Assembly: GCA_020633235.1 (NCBI GenBank) | Contig: JACKEA010000002.1 | Coordinates: forward strand, 1-64,000 | Direction: 5' to 3' | DNA: 64,000 nt | DNA from: Polyangiaceae bacterium | Lineage (GTDB): Bacteria > Myxococcota_A > Polyangia > Polyangiales > Polyangiaceae | Shown here: piece by piece, positions 34,369 to 43,636 of the stretch | Layout of the letters: every line of letters starts with the position of its first letter | Numbering within the stretch: the first letter of the stretch is position 1 | Translations under genes and position numbers: made by a program | Notes under the pieces: model-generated | What the model was told of the DNA's origin: nothing | Databases searched by the model: none | What the model saw: the letters and a program-made list of their open reading frames with translations, nothing else

Positions 34369-35711
34369 GCCCCAAACGCACCGCGAAGAAGACGTCCTCG
34401 ACGCGCACCAAACCGAGCCGCCAGCGCCCGGCGCGGAGCAAGAAGCCGAGCGGAACGCGCCAGACCAAGCGCTCCGGGCGGCCCCGCACCAAACCCAAGC
34501 GTGCGGAGCCGGAGCCCGCGCCCGAGTCCGGCCGCCGCGAGAGCGCCCCCGCCGAGATGGACGAGGAAGCACTGGAGCTGGGCATCGGCTCGCGAGTGGT
34601 GCCGCCGCGCGACTACTGGGCGGAAGAGCCGCCACCGTCGTCGCGGCCGACGCCCCCGCGGGAGCTCGAGGACGCCGACGTGGCCGCGCAAATCCGCGCC
34701 TTGGAGGCGCGCCTCGACGGCATGATGCGCCGCGAGGACGACGACGAGCCGCCGCCCTCGATCCGACAACAAGTGGAGAGCGCCGCCCGGGGCGTGGCGG
34801 AGCGCTTGGGCGCGCCGCTGCCCATCGAGCGCCCCGGCAGCGACGACGGCAGCATGACGGACGCCGTCAAGGAGCTGCTCTCGAGCGACTACTACCTGCG
34901 CCAGTGGGGCCGCATCGGGATGCGCCATCGCTCCGAGGAGGTCGACGACTTCGGTCTCGATCCGGCCTATGAGGCCCGGCTCAGGCCGCTGTTCGACTTC
35001 CTGTACAAGACGTACTTCCGCACCGAGGCCACGGGCCTCGAGAACATCCCGGCGTCGGGTCGTTGCCTGGTGGTGGCCAACCATTCCGGCACTGTTCCCT
35101 TCGACGGACTGATGCTCCGCAGCGCGCTCCGGCTGGATCATCCCTCGGGCCGGTCGTTGCGCTGGCTGGCAGAAGACTTCGTGTACTACCTGCCGTTCCT
35201 GGGCGCGTTCATCAATCGCATTGGTGCCGTGCGCGCGTGCCAAGAGAACGCCGAGCGCTTGCTCCAGAAGGGCAAGTGCGTGGCGGTGTTTCCGGAGGGC
35301 GTGAAGGGTATCGGCAAGCTGTTCCGGGATCGCTACAAGCTCCAGCGCTTCGGCCGCGGCGGCTACATCCGCCTGTGCCTGCGCACGCAAACGCCCCTCA
35401 TCCCCTGTGCCGTGATCGGCGCGGAGGAGACCAGCCCGCTCTTGCACCGGGTGGAAACGCTGACGCGAGCCATCGGGCTCCCCTACGTGCCGATCACACC
35501 GACCTTCCCCCTGCTCGGCCCCCTGGGCCTGGTGCCCGCGCCCACCAAGTGGATCATCCGTTTCGGCGAGATGGTGCGCTTCGAAGGCTACGGTCCCGAG
35601 GCCGCCGACGATCACGTGTTGGTCGGTCGCTTGTCGGAGCGCGTGCGCGCCACGATTCAGAGCATGTTGGACGACGGCGTGGCTCGCCGCAGCAGCGTCT
35701 GGTTCGGGTGA
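34365..35711 (+). CDS. PlsC-type acyltransferase with long N-terminal extension
   Basis: 448 residues from GTG 34365. The first ~215 residues are a basic Lys/Arg/Pro/Ser tail followed by acidic and coiled parts (VAAQIRALEARLDGMMRRED). The acyltransferase core begins ~residue 225: VANHSGTVPFDG has the catalytic HxxxxD-like motif, and VAVFPEGVKGIGKLF the glycerophosphate site. Members move acyl groups from acyl-ACP/CoA to lysophosphatidate or related lipids. The DNA-binding-like basic head is unusual for PlsC. Overlapping starts join it to the SDR before and truB after. Confidence 0.8.
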   Translation: MSPKRTAKKTSSTRTKPSRQRPARSKKPSGTRQTKRSGRPRTKPKRAEPEPAPESGRRESAPAEMDEEALELGIGSRVVPPRDYWAEEPPPSSRPTPPRELEDADVAAQIRALEARLDGMMRREDDDEPPPSIRQQVESAARGVAERLGAPLPIERPGSDDGSMTDAVKELLSSDYYLRQWGRIGMRHRSEEVDDFGLDPAYEARLRPLFDFLYKTYFRTEATGLENIPASGRCLVVANHSGTVPFDGLMLRSALRLDHPSGRSLRWLAEDFVYYLPFLGAFINRIGAVRACQENAERLLQKGKCVAVFPEGVKGIGKLFRDRYKLQRFGRGGYIRLCLRTQTPLIPCAVIGAEETSPLLHRVETLTRAIGLPYVPITPTFPLLGPLGLVPAPTKWIIRFGEMVRFEGYGPEAADDHVLVGRLSERVRATIQSMLDDGVARRSSVWFG

Positions 35712-36583
35712 CCGCGAGCGGCGTCGTCATCGTCGACAAGCCGCGAGGCCCCACCAGTCACGACGTCGTGGCTCGGCTGCGCCGGGTCTACGGCACGCGT
35801 CAGGTCGGCCACGCGGGGACCCTCGACCCCTTGGCCACCGGCGTGCTCGTCGCGCTCGTGGGTCAAGGCACGAAGCTCAGCAACTACCTCACCCTGGAGG
35901 ACAAGAGCTACGACGCAGAGGTGCTGTTCGGCATCGCCACGGACACGCTGGATGCCGAGGGCAGCGTCACTCGCCAGCTCGAAGTAGAGACGCTGGATCC
36001 GGAACGGCTGGAGGCGGCGTTGGCCGCGGAGCGCGCGCGCGCCGAGCAGGTGCCGCCGGCCTTCAGCGCCATCAAGGTGGGCGGCGTGCGGGCGCATCGT
36101 CAGAGCCGCCAGGGCGCGCCGCCGGAGCTCCCGCCGCGCCCCGTTCGTGTGCAGGCCCTCGAGCTGCTCGCCCTCGACGGCCCGCGCGCGCGCATCCGGA
36201 TGACGGTCTCCAAGGGCTATTACGTGCGCTCCCTGGCCCGGGACCTGGGCGACGCATTGAACCTGCCCGCGCACCTCACCAGCCTGCGCCGCACCGCGAG
36301 CGGCCGCTTCACGCTCGACGACGCGTCCCCCTGGCCGCTACCGGAGCCGCCGCCGGTGCCGATGCCCGTGGCGGAAGCCGCGCGCCGCGCGCTCCCCGTC
36401 GTCACCCTCACGGACGACGGCACTCGCCGCGCGCGGTTGGGCCAGAAGCTCGGCGCCGAGCATTTCACGGCGGCGCCGGAAGCCGGCGTGTCGGCTTGGC
36501 TCGACGCCGCGGGAGAGCTGGTGGCGCTGGGCGAAGCCCGCGACGACGTCTGGCGCGTGGTCCGTGGTTTCAGCGGACCGTGA
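35708..36583 (+). CDS. truB: tRNA pseudouridine-55 synthase
   Basis: 291 residues from GTG 35708 (overlaps the upstream stop). TruB signatures: VDKPRGPTSHDVV, GHAGTLDPLATGVL with the catalytic Asp, FGIATDTLDAEG, PPAFSAIKVGG and GYYVRSLARDLG. It makes pseudouridine at U55 in the T loop of nearly all tRNAs. Being coupled to a lipid acyltransferase is unusual; truB more often follows rbfA in the nusA-infB region. The last 14 bases overlap the end of the convergent FliK-like gene. Confidence 0.95.
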   Translation: MTASGVVIVDKPRGPTSHDVVARLRRVYGTRQVGHAGTLDPLATGVLVALVGQGTKLSNYLTLEDKSYDAEVLFGIATDTLDAEGSVTRQLEVETLDPERLEAALAAERARAEQVPPAFSAIKVGGVRAHRQSRQGAPPELPPRPVRVQALELLALDGPRARIRMTVSKGYYVRSLARDLGDALNLPAHLTSLRRTASGRFTLDDASPWPLPEPPPVPMPVAEAARRALPVVTLTDDGTRRARLGQKLGAEHFTAAPEAGVSAWLDAAGELVALGEARDDVWRVVRGFSGP

Positions 36584-37238
36584 TCTCTCGCAGCGGCAGC
36601 CCGCGGTCCGCCAAGCGCTTCTCGATGCGGTCGCACAGCGCCGCGCCGTCCATCCCCGGTGGCAGGTCGACCTCCACCACCAGGCCGTCGGGCTCCGAAA
36701 GCACCGTCACCGTCGCGCCGTCGAGCTTGCCGGCCCCGAGCGTGAGCCGCGCCGCGCCCCGCCGCCCGTCCCCACCCCACGCCACGCGCTTGACCAACCG
36801 CTGGAGCAACGTGTCCAGCGGCACCACCGGCAGCGCCGCCGGGTCCACAGCGGGCGGCGGGGGCGCCTGCAGCGGCGGCGCCAGCACCGGATGCGCCAGG
36901 CTTCGCACCATCGGGTCGAAGGGCGGCAGGTCGTCTTTGGGCGCTGGCTCCTCCCGCTCGCGCCGGGGCGCCATGGGCTCCGGCGGGGCCGGCGGCGCTT
37001 CCTCCCCCTTCTTCGCTTTGCCCCCGAGCTTGGGCGCCGGCCCGGCGAAGGGCCGCCTCGGGTGCTCCCCGAGCTTTCCGAGCAGTTCCTTGAATTGCCC
37101 GTTCTGCTTCGCTTTTTTGATTGGATGTCGCTGCGGCGCGGAACCTCGCGGGGTGCTAGAAGCGGCCCGGGACGAGGACGATACGGAATTGGACACGGGG
37201 CCCGCTCGGACCGAGCCGGCCATGGGTTGCGCGCTCAT
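36570..37238 (-). CDS. FliK/HrpP-like hook- or needle-length control protein (tentative)
   Basis: 222 residues from ATG 37238 (TTG 37247 is an alternative; neither has a strong ribosome site). The N-terminal ~135 residues are Pro/Lys/Ala-rich and unstructured. The last ~85 (VPLDTLLQRLVKRVAWGG..., then ARLTLGAGKLDGATVTVLSE, LVVEVDLPPG and ending RLADRGLPLREITV) resemble the C-terminal substrate-switching domain of FliK or HrpP. No secretion genes lie nearby in this window, so the call is weak. A copy of the dispersed motif (37125-37145) lies in its N-terminal part. Confidence 0.4.
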   Translation of the reverse strand: MSAQPMAGSVRAGPVSNSVSSSSRAASSTPRGSAPQRHPIKKAKQNGQFKELLGKLGEHPRRPFAGPAPKLGGKAKKGEEAPPAPPEPMAPRREREEPAPKDDLPPFDPMVRSLAHPVLAPPLQAPPPPAVDPAALPVVPLDTLLQRLVKRVAWGGDGRRGAARLTLGAGKLDGATVTVLSEPDGLVVEVDLPPGMDGAALCDRIEKRLADRGLPLREITVR

Positions 37239-37301
37239 GGATCGCAACGCTAACTTTGAACCCTGGGAGGGGGCGGCACCGCCACAGCGCCCCGAGACGA
37301 C

Positions 37302-38627
37302 TTGGATTCAGCATCTCCACCAGAACGCATCATTTTAGAGCTAGCCATTGCAGTGCTTCCGGCCATGGGCGCCGCGCTCTTCGGAGCCGCGAGCGCGGCC
37401 ATCGGCGCCCTATCGAACGCACGGCGCGTCGCCCTGCGTGAGGCCCTGGAAGGCAAGTCCCGCGACGCTCTCGACCGCTACCTGATTTCGGGGCGCACCA
37501 TCGAGGGCCGCTGGGTCACGCTGCGGGTGCTCGGCATCGCTTCGAGCGCCGTGCTCATCGCGCTGACGATGGCGGCGGAGCCCATCGGCCAATGGCGCGC
37601 GCTGCTTTCCGCGCTGGCGGCCCTCGTGCTCTACGGCATCCCGGCGGAAATCCTCAAGGCCGTCGCGCTCCGTAACCCCGAGCGGACGGCACCCTTGATG
37701 CTGCGCTACCTGCGGCCCTTCGAGTTCTTGGTCGCGCCCTTGGCCGCGCCCATGGTGGCGCTCGGTCGCCTGGTCGACCAACGGGTGGTGAAGACCGGCT
37801 CGATTCCGCCGGACGCCCGGGTCACGGAGAACGAGGTCGAGATCATCGTCAATCAAGGCGAGGAGACCGGCGCCCTCGGCCACGAAGCGTCAGAGATGAT
37901 CCGTAACGTGCTGGAGTTCGGCGAGCTGACGGCGGGAGAGGTCATGGTGCCGCGCACGCAGCTGGTGTCCTTCGACATCGACACGCCCCTGAGCGAGATC
38001 GTCCGGGTCACCACGGAGCTCGGGCACTCCCGCTACCCGGTGTACCGAGAGCGCGTGGACAACGTCGTGGGCATGCTGCACACCAAGGACCTCTTGTCCC
38101 ACGCCGCCAACCACGAAGGGTTGGAACAGCTCACCTTGAGCGAGGTCCTCCGGAGACCCGTCGCCTTCGTGCCGGAGACCCGCGCCGCCTCCAGCGTGCT
38201 CAAAGACATGCGCGCCGGTCGCCACCACATGGCCGTCGTCATCGACGAGTTCGGCGGCTTGGCGGGCATCGTGACGCTGGAAGATCTGGTCGAGGAGATC
38301 GTCGGCGACATCCGCGACGAGCACGACACCAACGAGCCGCCGGTGGTGGAGCTGGACGACGGACGGCTGCTGGTGGATGCCGCCATCCCCATCGGTGACT
38401 TGGAGCCGTATCTGGGAGCAGAAATGCCGGAGGACGGCGACTACCACTCCCTCGGCGGCTTCATCGTCGATCGTCTGGGCCGCGTCCCGCGCGTAGGCGC
38501 GCGCTTCGTGGCGCTGGGTCACGAGTTCGTGGTGCGGGATGCCGACGCGCGACGCGTGGCCAAGGTGGAGATCCGGCCCCCCACGCGCCCGAGCCAGCCG
38601 AGCGATCCACGCGTCACCGCCGCCTGA
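37302..38627 (+). CDS. CNNM/CorC (hemolysin-family) membrane protein with CBS pair
   Basis: 441 residues from TTG 37302; a GTG at 37353 is possible but would cut the first helix. The N-terminal ~190 residues are a CNNM-type membrane domain (IILELAIAVLPAMGAALFGA, then three more helices). Two CBS motifs follow (VMVPRTQLVSFDID; FVPETRAASSVLKDM) and a C-terminal CorC_HlyC domain (DGRLLVDAAIPIGDLE, YHSLGGFIVDRLG). Relatives move Mg2+ or Co2+ out of cells, with CBS domains sensing nucleotides. It diverges from the FliK-like gene, and a strong hairpin covers its stop codon. Confidence 0.88.
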   Translation: MDSASPPERIILELAIAVLPAMGAALFGAASAAIGALSNARRVALREALEGKSRDALDRYLISGRTIEGRWVTLRVLGIASSAVLIALTMAAEPIGQWRALLSALAALVLYGIPAEILKAVALRNPERTAPLMLRYLRPFEFLVAPLAAPMVALGRLVDQRVVKTGSIPPDARVTENEVEIIVNQGEETGALGHEASEMIRNVLEFGELTAGEVMVPRTQLVSFDIDTPLSEIVRVTTELGHSRYPVYRERVDNVVGMLHTKDLLSHAANHEGLEQLTLSEVLRRPVAFVPETRAASSVLKDMRAGRHHMAVVIDEFGGLAGIVTLEDLVEEIVGDIRDEHDTNEPPVVELDDGRLLVDAAIPIGDLEPYLGAEMPEDGDYHSLGGFIVDRLGRVPRVGARFVALGHEFVVRDADARRVAKVEIRPPTRPSQPSDPRVTAA

Positions 38628-38639
38628 CGGCGGCGGTGA
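38614..38639. terminator. Hairpin with the stop codon in its loop
   Basis: TCACCGCCGCC (38614-38624) pairs perfectly with GGCGGCGGTGA (38629-38639); the 4-base loop TGAC contains the CNNM gene's stop codon. It lies between convergent genes and can terminate both. Confidence 0.6.
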
Positions 38640-38667
38640 TGCGAGTGGGTGACGGTCGTCGCGCGGG

Positions 38668-39813
38668 TCAGCCCGGCTTGCCGATGCTCTTGATCTGATC
38701 GAGCAACACCTTGCCGGTGTCGATCAGGCCGTCCTTCTCGTTCGCAGGATCGGACTTGTCGCCGCGGAGCACGGTTTCCATGTCGCGCAGCTCACGCGTG
38801 AGGCGCACCAGCGTGTCCGTCGGACACACGTCGTCCTGCGTGTCCGGGTTCACCGGGATGATCTCCGGATCGCCGCGGTTCTTGCTGGGGTCGCCGCTGG
38901 TGAAGCGCTTGAGCTTGTACTCTTTGCCGCGCTGACTGATTTTGAAGTCTTCCGGCCACTTGAAGGGCTTGGCCTTCTCGTCCTTCTTCTTGTCCTTGTC
39001 CTTGTCCGCCGGCTTCACGAGGAAAGGATCGGGCAGCGCTTGCATGCTGACCCAAGGACCGTAAGGACCGTTCTCGAAGTACGCACCCCAGCGCACCTTC
39101 GGAGTCTCCTTCTGGGCGAGGTAGTCCGTGATCGCCGGCTTGGCGCCGGTGAGGATGTTCCGGATCTTGTCCTTCTGCTCGTTCGCTTCCGTGGCACCGC
39201 CGGCGAAGTTGATCAGCAGGGTGACCACCTCCGGCTTGAAGCGACCGATGCCCTTGCCGGTGAGGTTGGCGCCGGAGAAGGGGATGTCGATGCCGCCGAG
39301 CTTCGACACTTCTTCTTCGGGATACTTGTTGCTGCTGAGCTTTTCGCGAGCCGACTTCAGCACCTCCGCCAGCTCTTCGATCTTGGCGTTGGTGTCGTCG
39401 ATCTCCTTGGCGAGATCTCCAGCGCCGGCGATGGCTTTCTCCGCGCCCTTGCCCCGCTCCACGCCGCTACCCACGGCAAAGCCCACGAGACCGCCGACGA
39501 AGGCCGTGACCACGGCCAAGATCGCGACCTTCGCGCGGCCCTTGCGTTGGGCGGCGACGACCTCCTCGCTCATCTCCACCTTGATGGCCTGCGGCTCGGC
39601 TCGAGCGGGGGCCTGCTCCGCGGAGATGGCGGAGTACGGGTTGGAGGCGTCCACCTTGGGTCGCGAGGGCTGCGACTGGAAAGGGGGCGCCGGGATTCCG
39701 CTCGGTTTGGGCAGACCGACCGGCGGGGGGATGGAGGGTCCGCCCGGTGAGGTGATGGTCTTCTTCCCGAGACGGGCCTTGAGATCGATCTTGGGCTTCT
39801 TTTCTTCGGCCAT
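38668..39813 (-). CDS. Membrane-anchored coiled-coil protein of unknown function
   Basis: 381 residues from ATG 39813. The ~90-residue Pro/Lys-rich cytoplasmic head (KIDLKARLGKKTITSPGG) is followed by one transmembrane helix at about 95-117 (VAILAVVTAFVGGLVGFAVG). The large outer region starts with a coiled coil (KEIDDTNAKIEELAEVLKSA) and ends with a domain holding YFENGPYGPWVSMQALPDPF and a single Cys. The LKARLGK segment and head resemble cytoplasmic tails phosphorylated by membrane-protein kinases in myxobacteria, but no family is recognised. It ends beside the shared hairpin. Confidence 0.65.
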   Translation of the reverse strand: MAEEKKPKIDLKARLGKKTITSPGGPSIPPPVGLPKPSGIPAPPFQSQPSRPKVDASNPYSAISAEQAPARAEPQAIKVEMSEEVVAAQRKGRAKVAILAVVTAFVGGLVGFAVGSGVERGKGAEKAIAGAGDLAKEIDDTNAKIEELAEVLKSAREKLSSNKYPEEEVSKLGGIDIPFSGANLTGKGIGRFKPEVVTLLINFAGGATEANEQKDKIRNILTGAKPAITDYLAQKETPKVRWGAYFENGPYGPWVSMQALPDPFLVKPADKDKDKKKDEKAKPFKWPEDFKISQRGKEYKLKRFTSGDPSKNRGDPEIIPVNPDTQDDVCPTDTLVRLTRELRDMETVLRGDKSDPANEKDGLIDTGKVLLDQIKSIGKPG

Positions 39814-39963
39814 TTAGCTGCTCGCCAGCGGGCGGCACACTAGCGGTGAGGGCCCTCGCCGGCAAGATTGAATCGGCGACCCTCGTGCATCCTGTACGAC
39901 ACCGCCGTGCCTTCGACCTTGGCCCAGTGCCAGAGTGAGGCTATCAGCTGGCCGAGCCGCGCC

Positions 39964-40833
39964 ATGCCGGAGCTCGAAACCCGGACGCTGACCTCCCACG
40001 ATGGGACCACCATCGCCTATCACGACAGTGGTGGCGACGGGCCGCCCCTCGTCCTCGCCAATGGTCTCGGAGGGCCGTTCCACGCCTGGCACCACCAGGT
40101 GGAATACCTCCGCGATCGCTACCGCATCGTGAGCTGGGACTACCGCGGACTGTATGGGTCCGGCCCGCCCCCGGGCAGCCCGCCCGAGGTCGATGTCTCT
40201 GCTCAGGTTGGCGATCTGGAGGCGGTGCTGGAAGCCACCGGTATCGAGCGGGCCGCCTTCATTGGTTGGAGCATGGGAGTTCAAGTGGTGCTCGAGCTCT
40301 ACGAGAAGCACCCGGAGATGGTCAGCCACCTGGTGCTGGTGAACGGCACCTTCGGTCGCCCCTTCGAGACCGTGGCGGTGCCTTTGGCGTCTCGCATCGT
40401 GCCCCGCCTCTTGAACCAGAGCCGCCGCTTTGGCGGTACCGGCTCGCGGCTCTTGCGCCGAGCGACGCGCTGGCCCGAAACCGTGCTCTGGCTCAAGCGC
40501 CTCGGCATCATCGGCAGCACCCTCGACGAAGAGACCTTCCGCGAGATCGCCGCCGAGTTCGGCGAGGTGGATCTGGAGCTGTACCTGGCGACGCTGCGCG
40601 CCCTCGGCGATCACGACGCCGCCCACGTGCTCGAGACCATCGCGGTGCCCACGCTCGTGATCACCGGGGACCGCGACGCGTTCACTCCTCGGCAGATCGC
40701 GCAGCAGATGGCGCGACGCATCCCCGGCGGCGAAATCCTCGTGGTCCGCGGCGCCACGCACTACACCGCCCTCGAGTATCCCGAGCTCGTGAACCTCCGC
40801 ATCGAGAAGTTCTTCCGCGAGCACGAGTATTGA
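39964..40833 (+). CDS. Alpha/beta hydrolase
   Basis: 289 residues from ATG 39964 (the frame is open further upstream without a better start). Alpha/beta-hydrolase core: oxyanion region ANGLGG, nucleophile elbow GWSMGVQ at ~residue 100, acid in GDRDAFTP and catalytic His in GATHYTALEYP. The triad is complete. The substrate is not predictable; closest in style to small-molecule ester or lactone hydrolases. No signal peptide. The convergent PilZ gene ends 8 bases away. Confidence 0.85.
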   Translation: MPELETRTLTSHDGTTIAYHDSGGDGPPLVLANGLGGPFHAWHHQVEYLRDRYRIVSWDYRGLYGSGPPPGSPPEVDVSAQVGDLEAVLEATGIERAAFIGWSMGVQVVLELYEKHPEMVSHLVLVNGTFGRPFETVAVPLASRIVPRLLNQSRRFGGTGSRLLRRATRWPETVLWLKRLGIIGSTLDEETFREIAAEFGEVDLELYLATLRALGDHDAAHVLETIAVPTLVITGDRDAFTPRQIAQQMARRIPGGEILVVRGATHYTALEYPELVNLRIEKFFREHEY

Positions 40834-40840
40834 AGACGGG

Positions 40841-41146
40841 TTAGGCGACCGCCAGGAAGCGCTCGAGGCGGTGGGCGTCGTCGGGCGCGGTGCTGACGAA
40901 CTCGATCGCTTGCGTGCGATCCTTGCGCCACACGCCGCGGGCCCAGACCCAGACGGGGGACGGATCTCCGGGCAGCCGCAGCGAGATCGGGAACGACTCC
41001 ATCGCACCTTCGGGCTCGCTGTAGCTGACGGCCAAGAGCCCCGAGTCGGACAGGTCCACGCTGCGGCACAGGTGCGGATACCCATCGAGGTACTTGTTGA
41101 AGAACATGCGGATGGGCTTACGGAACGAGGTGCGCCGATCGAACAT
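40841..41146 (-). CDS. PilZ-domain protein
   Basis: 101 residues from ATG 41146. A single PilZ domain: an N-terminal RRTSFRKP gives the RxxxR c-di-GMP arginines, and DLSDSGLLA the D/NxSxxG motif. Most of the domain's beta barrel follows (ISLRLPGDPSPVWVWARGVW). It probably binds cyclic di-GMP and relays it to motility or polysaccharide systems. It diverges from trpG with 87 bases between starts, which must hold both promoters. Confidence 0.75.
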   Translation of the reverse strand: MFDRRTSFRKPIRMFFNKYLDGYPHLCRSVDLSDSGLLAVSYSEPEGAMESFPISLRLPGDPSPVWVWARGVWRKDRTQAIEFVSTAPDDAHRLERFLAVA

Positions 41147-41233
41147 GATGGAATGGTATCGGGGCACGGGACGGCACCCGAAGTTTCCGGGGTCTCGTTT
41201 GACGCCGCGGAAGCGGGATGCGACGCTTCTGCC

Positions 41234-41809
41234 GTGCCGACCCGTGTCGTGGTGATCGACAACTACGACTCCTTCACCTTCAACCTGGTGCAGTACATCG
41301 AGTCCCTCGGCGCCCGGGCGGACGTGCGTTTGAATGACGCCACCACCGCGGCAGCAGTGCTGGCCGACGCGCCCGACGGCGTGCTGCTGTCCCCCGGGCC
41401 GGGCACCCCGGACGACGCCGGCATCACCCTGGAGCTCATCCGCGTTGCGGCGGGCAAGCTGCCCATCTTCGGCGTGTGCCTCGGGCATCAGTCCATCGCC
41501 CAGGCTTGGGGCGGGCAGATCGTACGGGCCAAGCGGCTGATGCACGGCAAGACCTCCCCCATCGAGCACGACGGCCGTGGCGTGTTTCGAGAGCTGCCCT
41601 CCCCCTTCGAAGCGACGCGCTATCATTCGCTCCTGGTGGAGCCCTCGAGCGTGCCCGCTTGCCTGGAGGTGAGCGCTCGCACCAGGGAGGGCGAGATCAT
41701 GGGCCTCCGCCACCGTGAGCTCGCGGTGGAGGGCGTTCAGTTCCACCCCGAGAGCATCCTCACCGACCACGGCCTCCGGCTGATCGAAAACTGGCTCGCC
41801 TCCCTATGA
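41234..41809 (+). CDS. trpG: Anthranilate synthase glutamine amidotransferase subunit
   Basis: 191 residues. GTG 41234 was chosen because the family begins at RVVVIDNYDSFTFNLVQY; an in-frame ATG at 41153 would add a non-conserved extension. The class-I glutaminase triad is present: Cys in FGVCLGHQSIAQAWGG, His and Glu in VQFHPESILT. It supplies ammonia to TrpE for anthranilate; the PabA role is also possible. It is first of trpG-trpD-trpC; trpE is not in the window. Its stop overlaps the trpD start. Confidence 0.93.
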   Translation: MPTRVVVIDNYDSFTFNLVQYIESLGARADVRLNDATTAAAVLADAPDGVLLSPGPGTPDDAGITLELIRVAAGKLPIFGVCLGHQSIAQAWGGQIVRAKRLMHGKTSPIEHDGRGVFRELPSPFEATRYHSLLVEPSSVPACLEVSARTREGEIMGLRHRELAVEGVQFHPESILTDHGLRLIENWLASL

Positions 41810-42828
41810 CCAAATTCGCCGACGTCTACGCCGAGCTCGAGAGCCCCGCCGGCATCTCCCCGGCGACGGTGCGCCGGGTGTTCGACGCCATCCTCGCCGG
41901 AGAATGGACGCCGGTGCAGGTGGCGGGCTTCGCCGTCGCCCTGCGGCTCCGGGGCGAGAGCGCCGAGATCATCGCGGCCGCCGCGGAATCGATGCGCGCG
42001 GCGATGGTGGCGGTGGATCACGGCCTCGAGCGCGTGATGGACACCTGCGGCACCGGCGGCGACGGCAGCGGTACGTTGAACCTGTCCACCGCCGCGGCGG
42101 TGGTCGTCGCCGCCGCCGGCGTGGCCGTCGCCAAGCACGGCAATCGCGCCGTCTCCAGCCGCTCGGGCAGCGCCGACGTGTTGGAAGCGCTCGGCGTCCC
42201 GGTGGATCTCCCCGCCGCCGCCGCTCCCCAGGTGCTGCGCGAGGCGAACATCGCGTTCCTGATGGCGCCGGTGCATCATCCGGCGATGCGCCACGGCGGC
42301 GTGGCCCGCCGAGAGCTCGGTATCCGCACCATCTTCAACTGCCTGGGCCCGCTGGCGAACCCCGCGCGGGCCACGCATCAGCTCCTCGGCGCCTACGACG
42401 ACGCCCTGCGTCCGGTGCTCGCGGAGACGCTCCGCAGCCTGGGAGTGCGCCGGGCGTGGGTGGTGCGCGGTGCCGACGGCCTCGACGAGGTGAGCCCCTA
42501 CGGCCCTACGCGCGTCACCGAGCTGCACGACGGCGAGCTGCGGGAGCTGAGCGTCACGCCGGAAGATTTCGGCCTGCCGACGAGCGCCGCGGGTGCCGCC
42601 GCGGGGGGCAGCGCCGACGAGAACGCGGACATCCTCCGGCGTATCTTGACGGGCGAGGCCCACGCCGCCCGGGACGCGATCCTGCTCAATGCCGCCGCCG
42701 CCCTGTGCGTGGCCGAGGGCCTGTCGCCCAAGGACGCAGCGGAGCGCGCTCGCAGCGCGCTGTCCTCCGGCGCCGCGGGAGACACGCTCGAGCGCTGGAA
42801 GCAGAGCGCGGCGGCGCACCGAGGCTGA
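41806..42828 (+). CDS. trpD: Anthranilate phosphoribosyltransferase
   Basis: 340 residues, usual length. The PRPP-binding signature DTCGTGGDGSGTLNLST, then KHGNRAVSSRSGSADVLE, APVHHPAMRH and TIFNCLGPLANPA are all typical. It joins anthranilate to PRPP, step two of tryptophan synthesis. ATG 41806 overlaps the trpG stop, and trpC begins 3 bases after its stop. Confidence 0.95.
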   Translation: MTKFADVYAELESPAGISPATVRRVFDAILAGEWTPVQVAGFAVALRLRGESAEIIAAAAESMRAAMVAVDHGLERVMDTCGTGGDGSGTLNLSTAAAVVVAAAGVAVAKHGNRAVSSRSGSADVLEALGVPVDLPAAAAPQVLREANIAFLMAPVHHPAMRHGGVARRELGIRTIFNCLGPLANPARATHQLLGAYDDALRPVLAETLRSLGVRRAWVVRGADGLDEVSPYGPTRVTELHDGELRELSVTPEDFGLPTSAAGAAAGGSADENADILRRILTGEAHAARDAILLNAAAALCVAEGLSPKDAAERARSALSSGAAGDTLERWKQSAAAHRG

Positions 42829-42831
42829 AGC

Positions 42832-43593
42832 GTGGGGGTGCTGGAAAAAATCCTGACCCAGAAGCAGCGGGAGCTCGACGCCCTCGCGGCACGCGAGCTG
42901 CCGGCGCCGCCGCCGCGCCGTCCCGTCGCTCTCGCGCGCCGCCGGGGAGAGCCGCTCCGGCTGATCGCGGAGATCAAGCTCCGGTCGCCCTCCGCCGGCG
43001 CCTTGAGCTGCGAGCTGTCCGTGGCCGAGCGGGCCCGCGCCTACGAGCGCGCCGGTGCCAGCATGATCAGCGTGCTGACGGACTCGGAGTTCTTCGCCGG
43101 TGCGTGGGAGCACCTGGGCGAAGCCCGCAGCGCGACGTCGCTTCCGATCCTGTGCAAGGAGTTCGTCATCGACGAGCGCCAGCTCGATGCCGCGCGGGCG
43201 TACGGGGCCGACGCCGTGCTGCTCATCGTGCGCTGTCTCGCCGCCGAGCGTGTGCCGGCGCTGATTGCCGCAGCCGCCGCGCGGGATCTCGTGCCCCTCG
43301 TGGAAGTGGCGACCCACGACGAGGCGCGCCTGGCCCTCGACGCGGGCGCCAAGCTCGTGGGCGTCAATGTGCGGGACCTCGACTCCCTGGACATGAACCC
43401 GGAGCGGGCGCGACGGGTGCTCGCGTCGTTGCCGAGCTGGGCCGCAGCCGTCCACCTCTCCGGCCTGGGCGACCCCGACGCCGTGGCCAAGGTCGCCGAC
43501 AGCCGCGCTTCCGCGGCGCTCATCGGTGAAGCCTTGATGCGACAGGCCGACCCGCTCCCGCTGCTCGCCGCGATGCGCGACCGCGCCGGCTAA
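42832..43593 (+). CDS. trpC: Indole-3-glycerol phosphate synthase
   Basis: 253 residues from GTG 42832. (beta/alpha)8 barrel with LIAEIKLRSPSAGAL (the first catalytic Lys strand), SVLTDSEFFAGAWEHLG, LPILCKEFVIDERQ, VPLVEVATHDEA and LVGVNVRDLDSL. Converts the Amadori product CdRP to indole-glycerol phosphate. The C-terminal IGEALMR is typical. It lies 3 bases after trpD. The following ~180-base gap with a long inverted repeat ends the operon, so trpF, trpB and trpA are elsewhere. Confidence 0.95.
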   Translation: MGVLEKILTQKQRELDALAARELPAPPPRRPVALARRRGEPLRLIAEIKLRSPSAGALSCELSVAERARAYERAGASMISVLTDSEFFAGAWEHLGEARSATSLPILCKEFVIDERQLDAARAYGADAVLLIVRCLAAERVPALIAAAAARDLVPLVEVATHDEARLALDAGAKLVGVNVRDLDSLDMNPERARRVLASLPSWAAAVHLSGLGDPDAVAKVADSRASAALIGEALMRQADPLPLLAAMRDRAG

Positions 43594-43636
43594 GCTTCCG
43601 ATCGTCGCCGGTATCCTCGCTGGGGCTTCCGATTTT

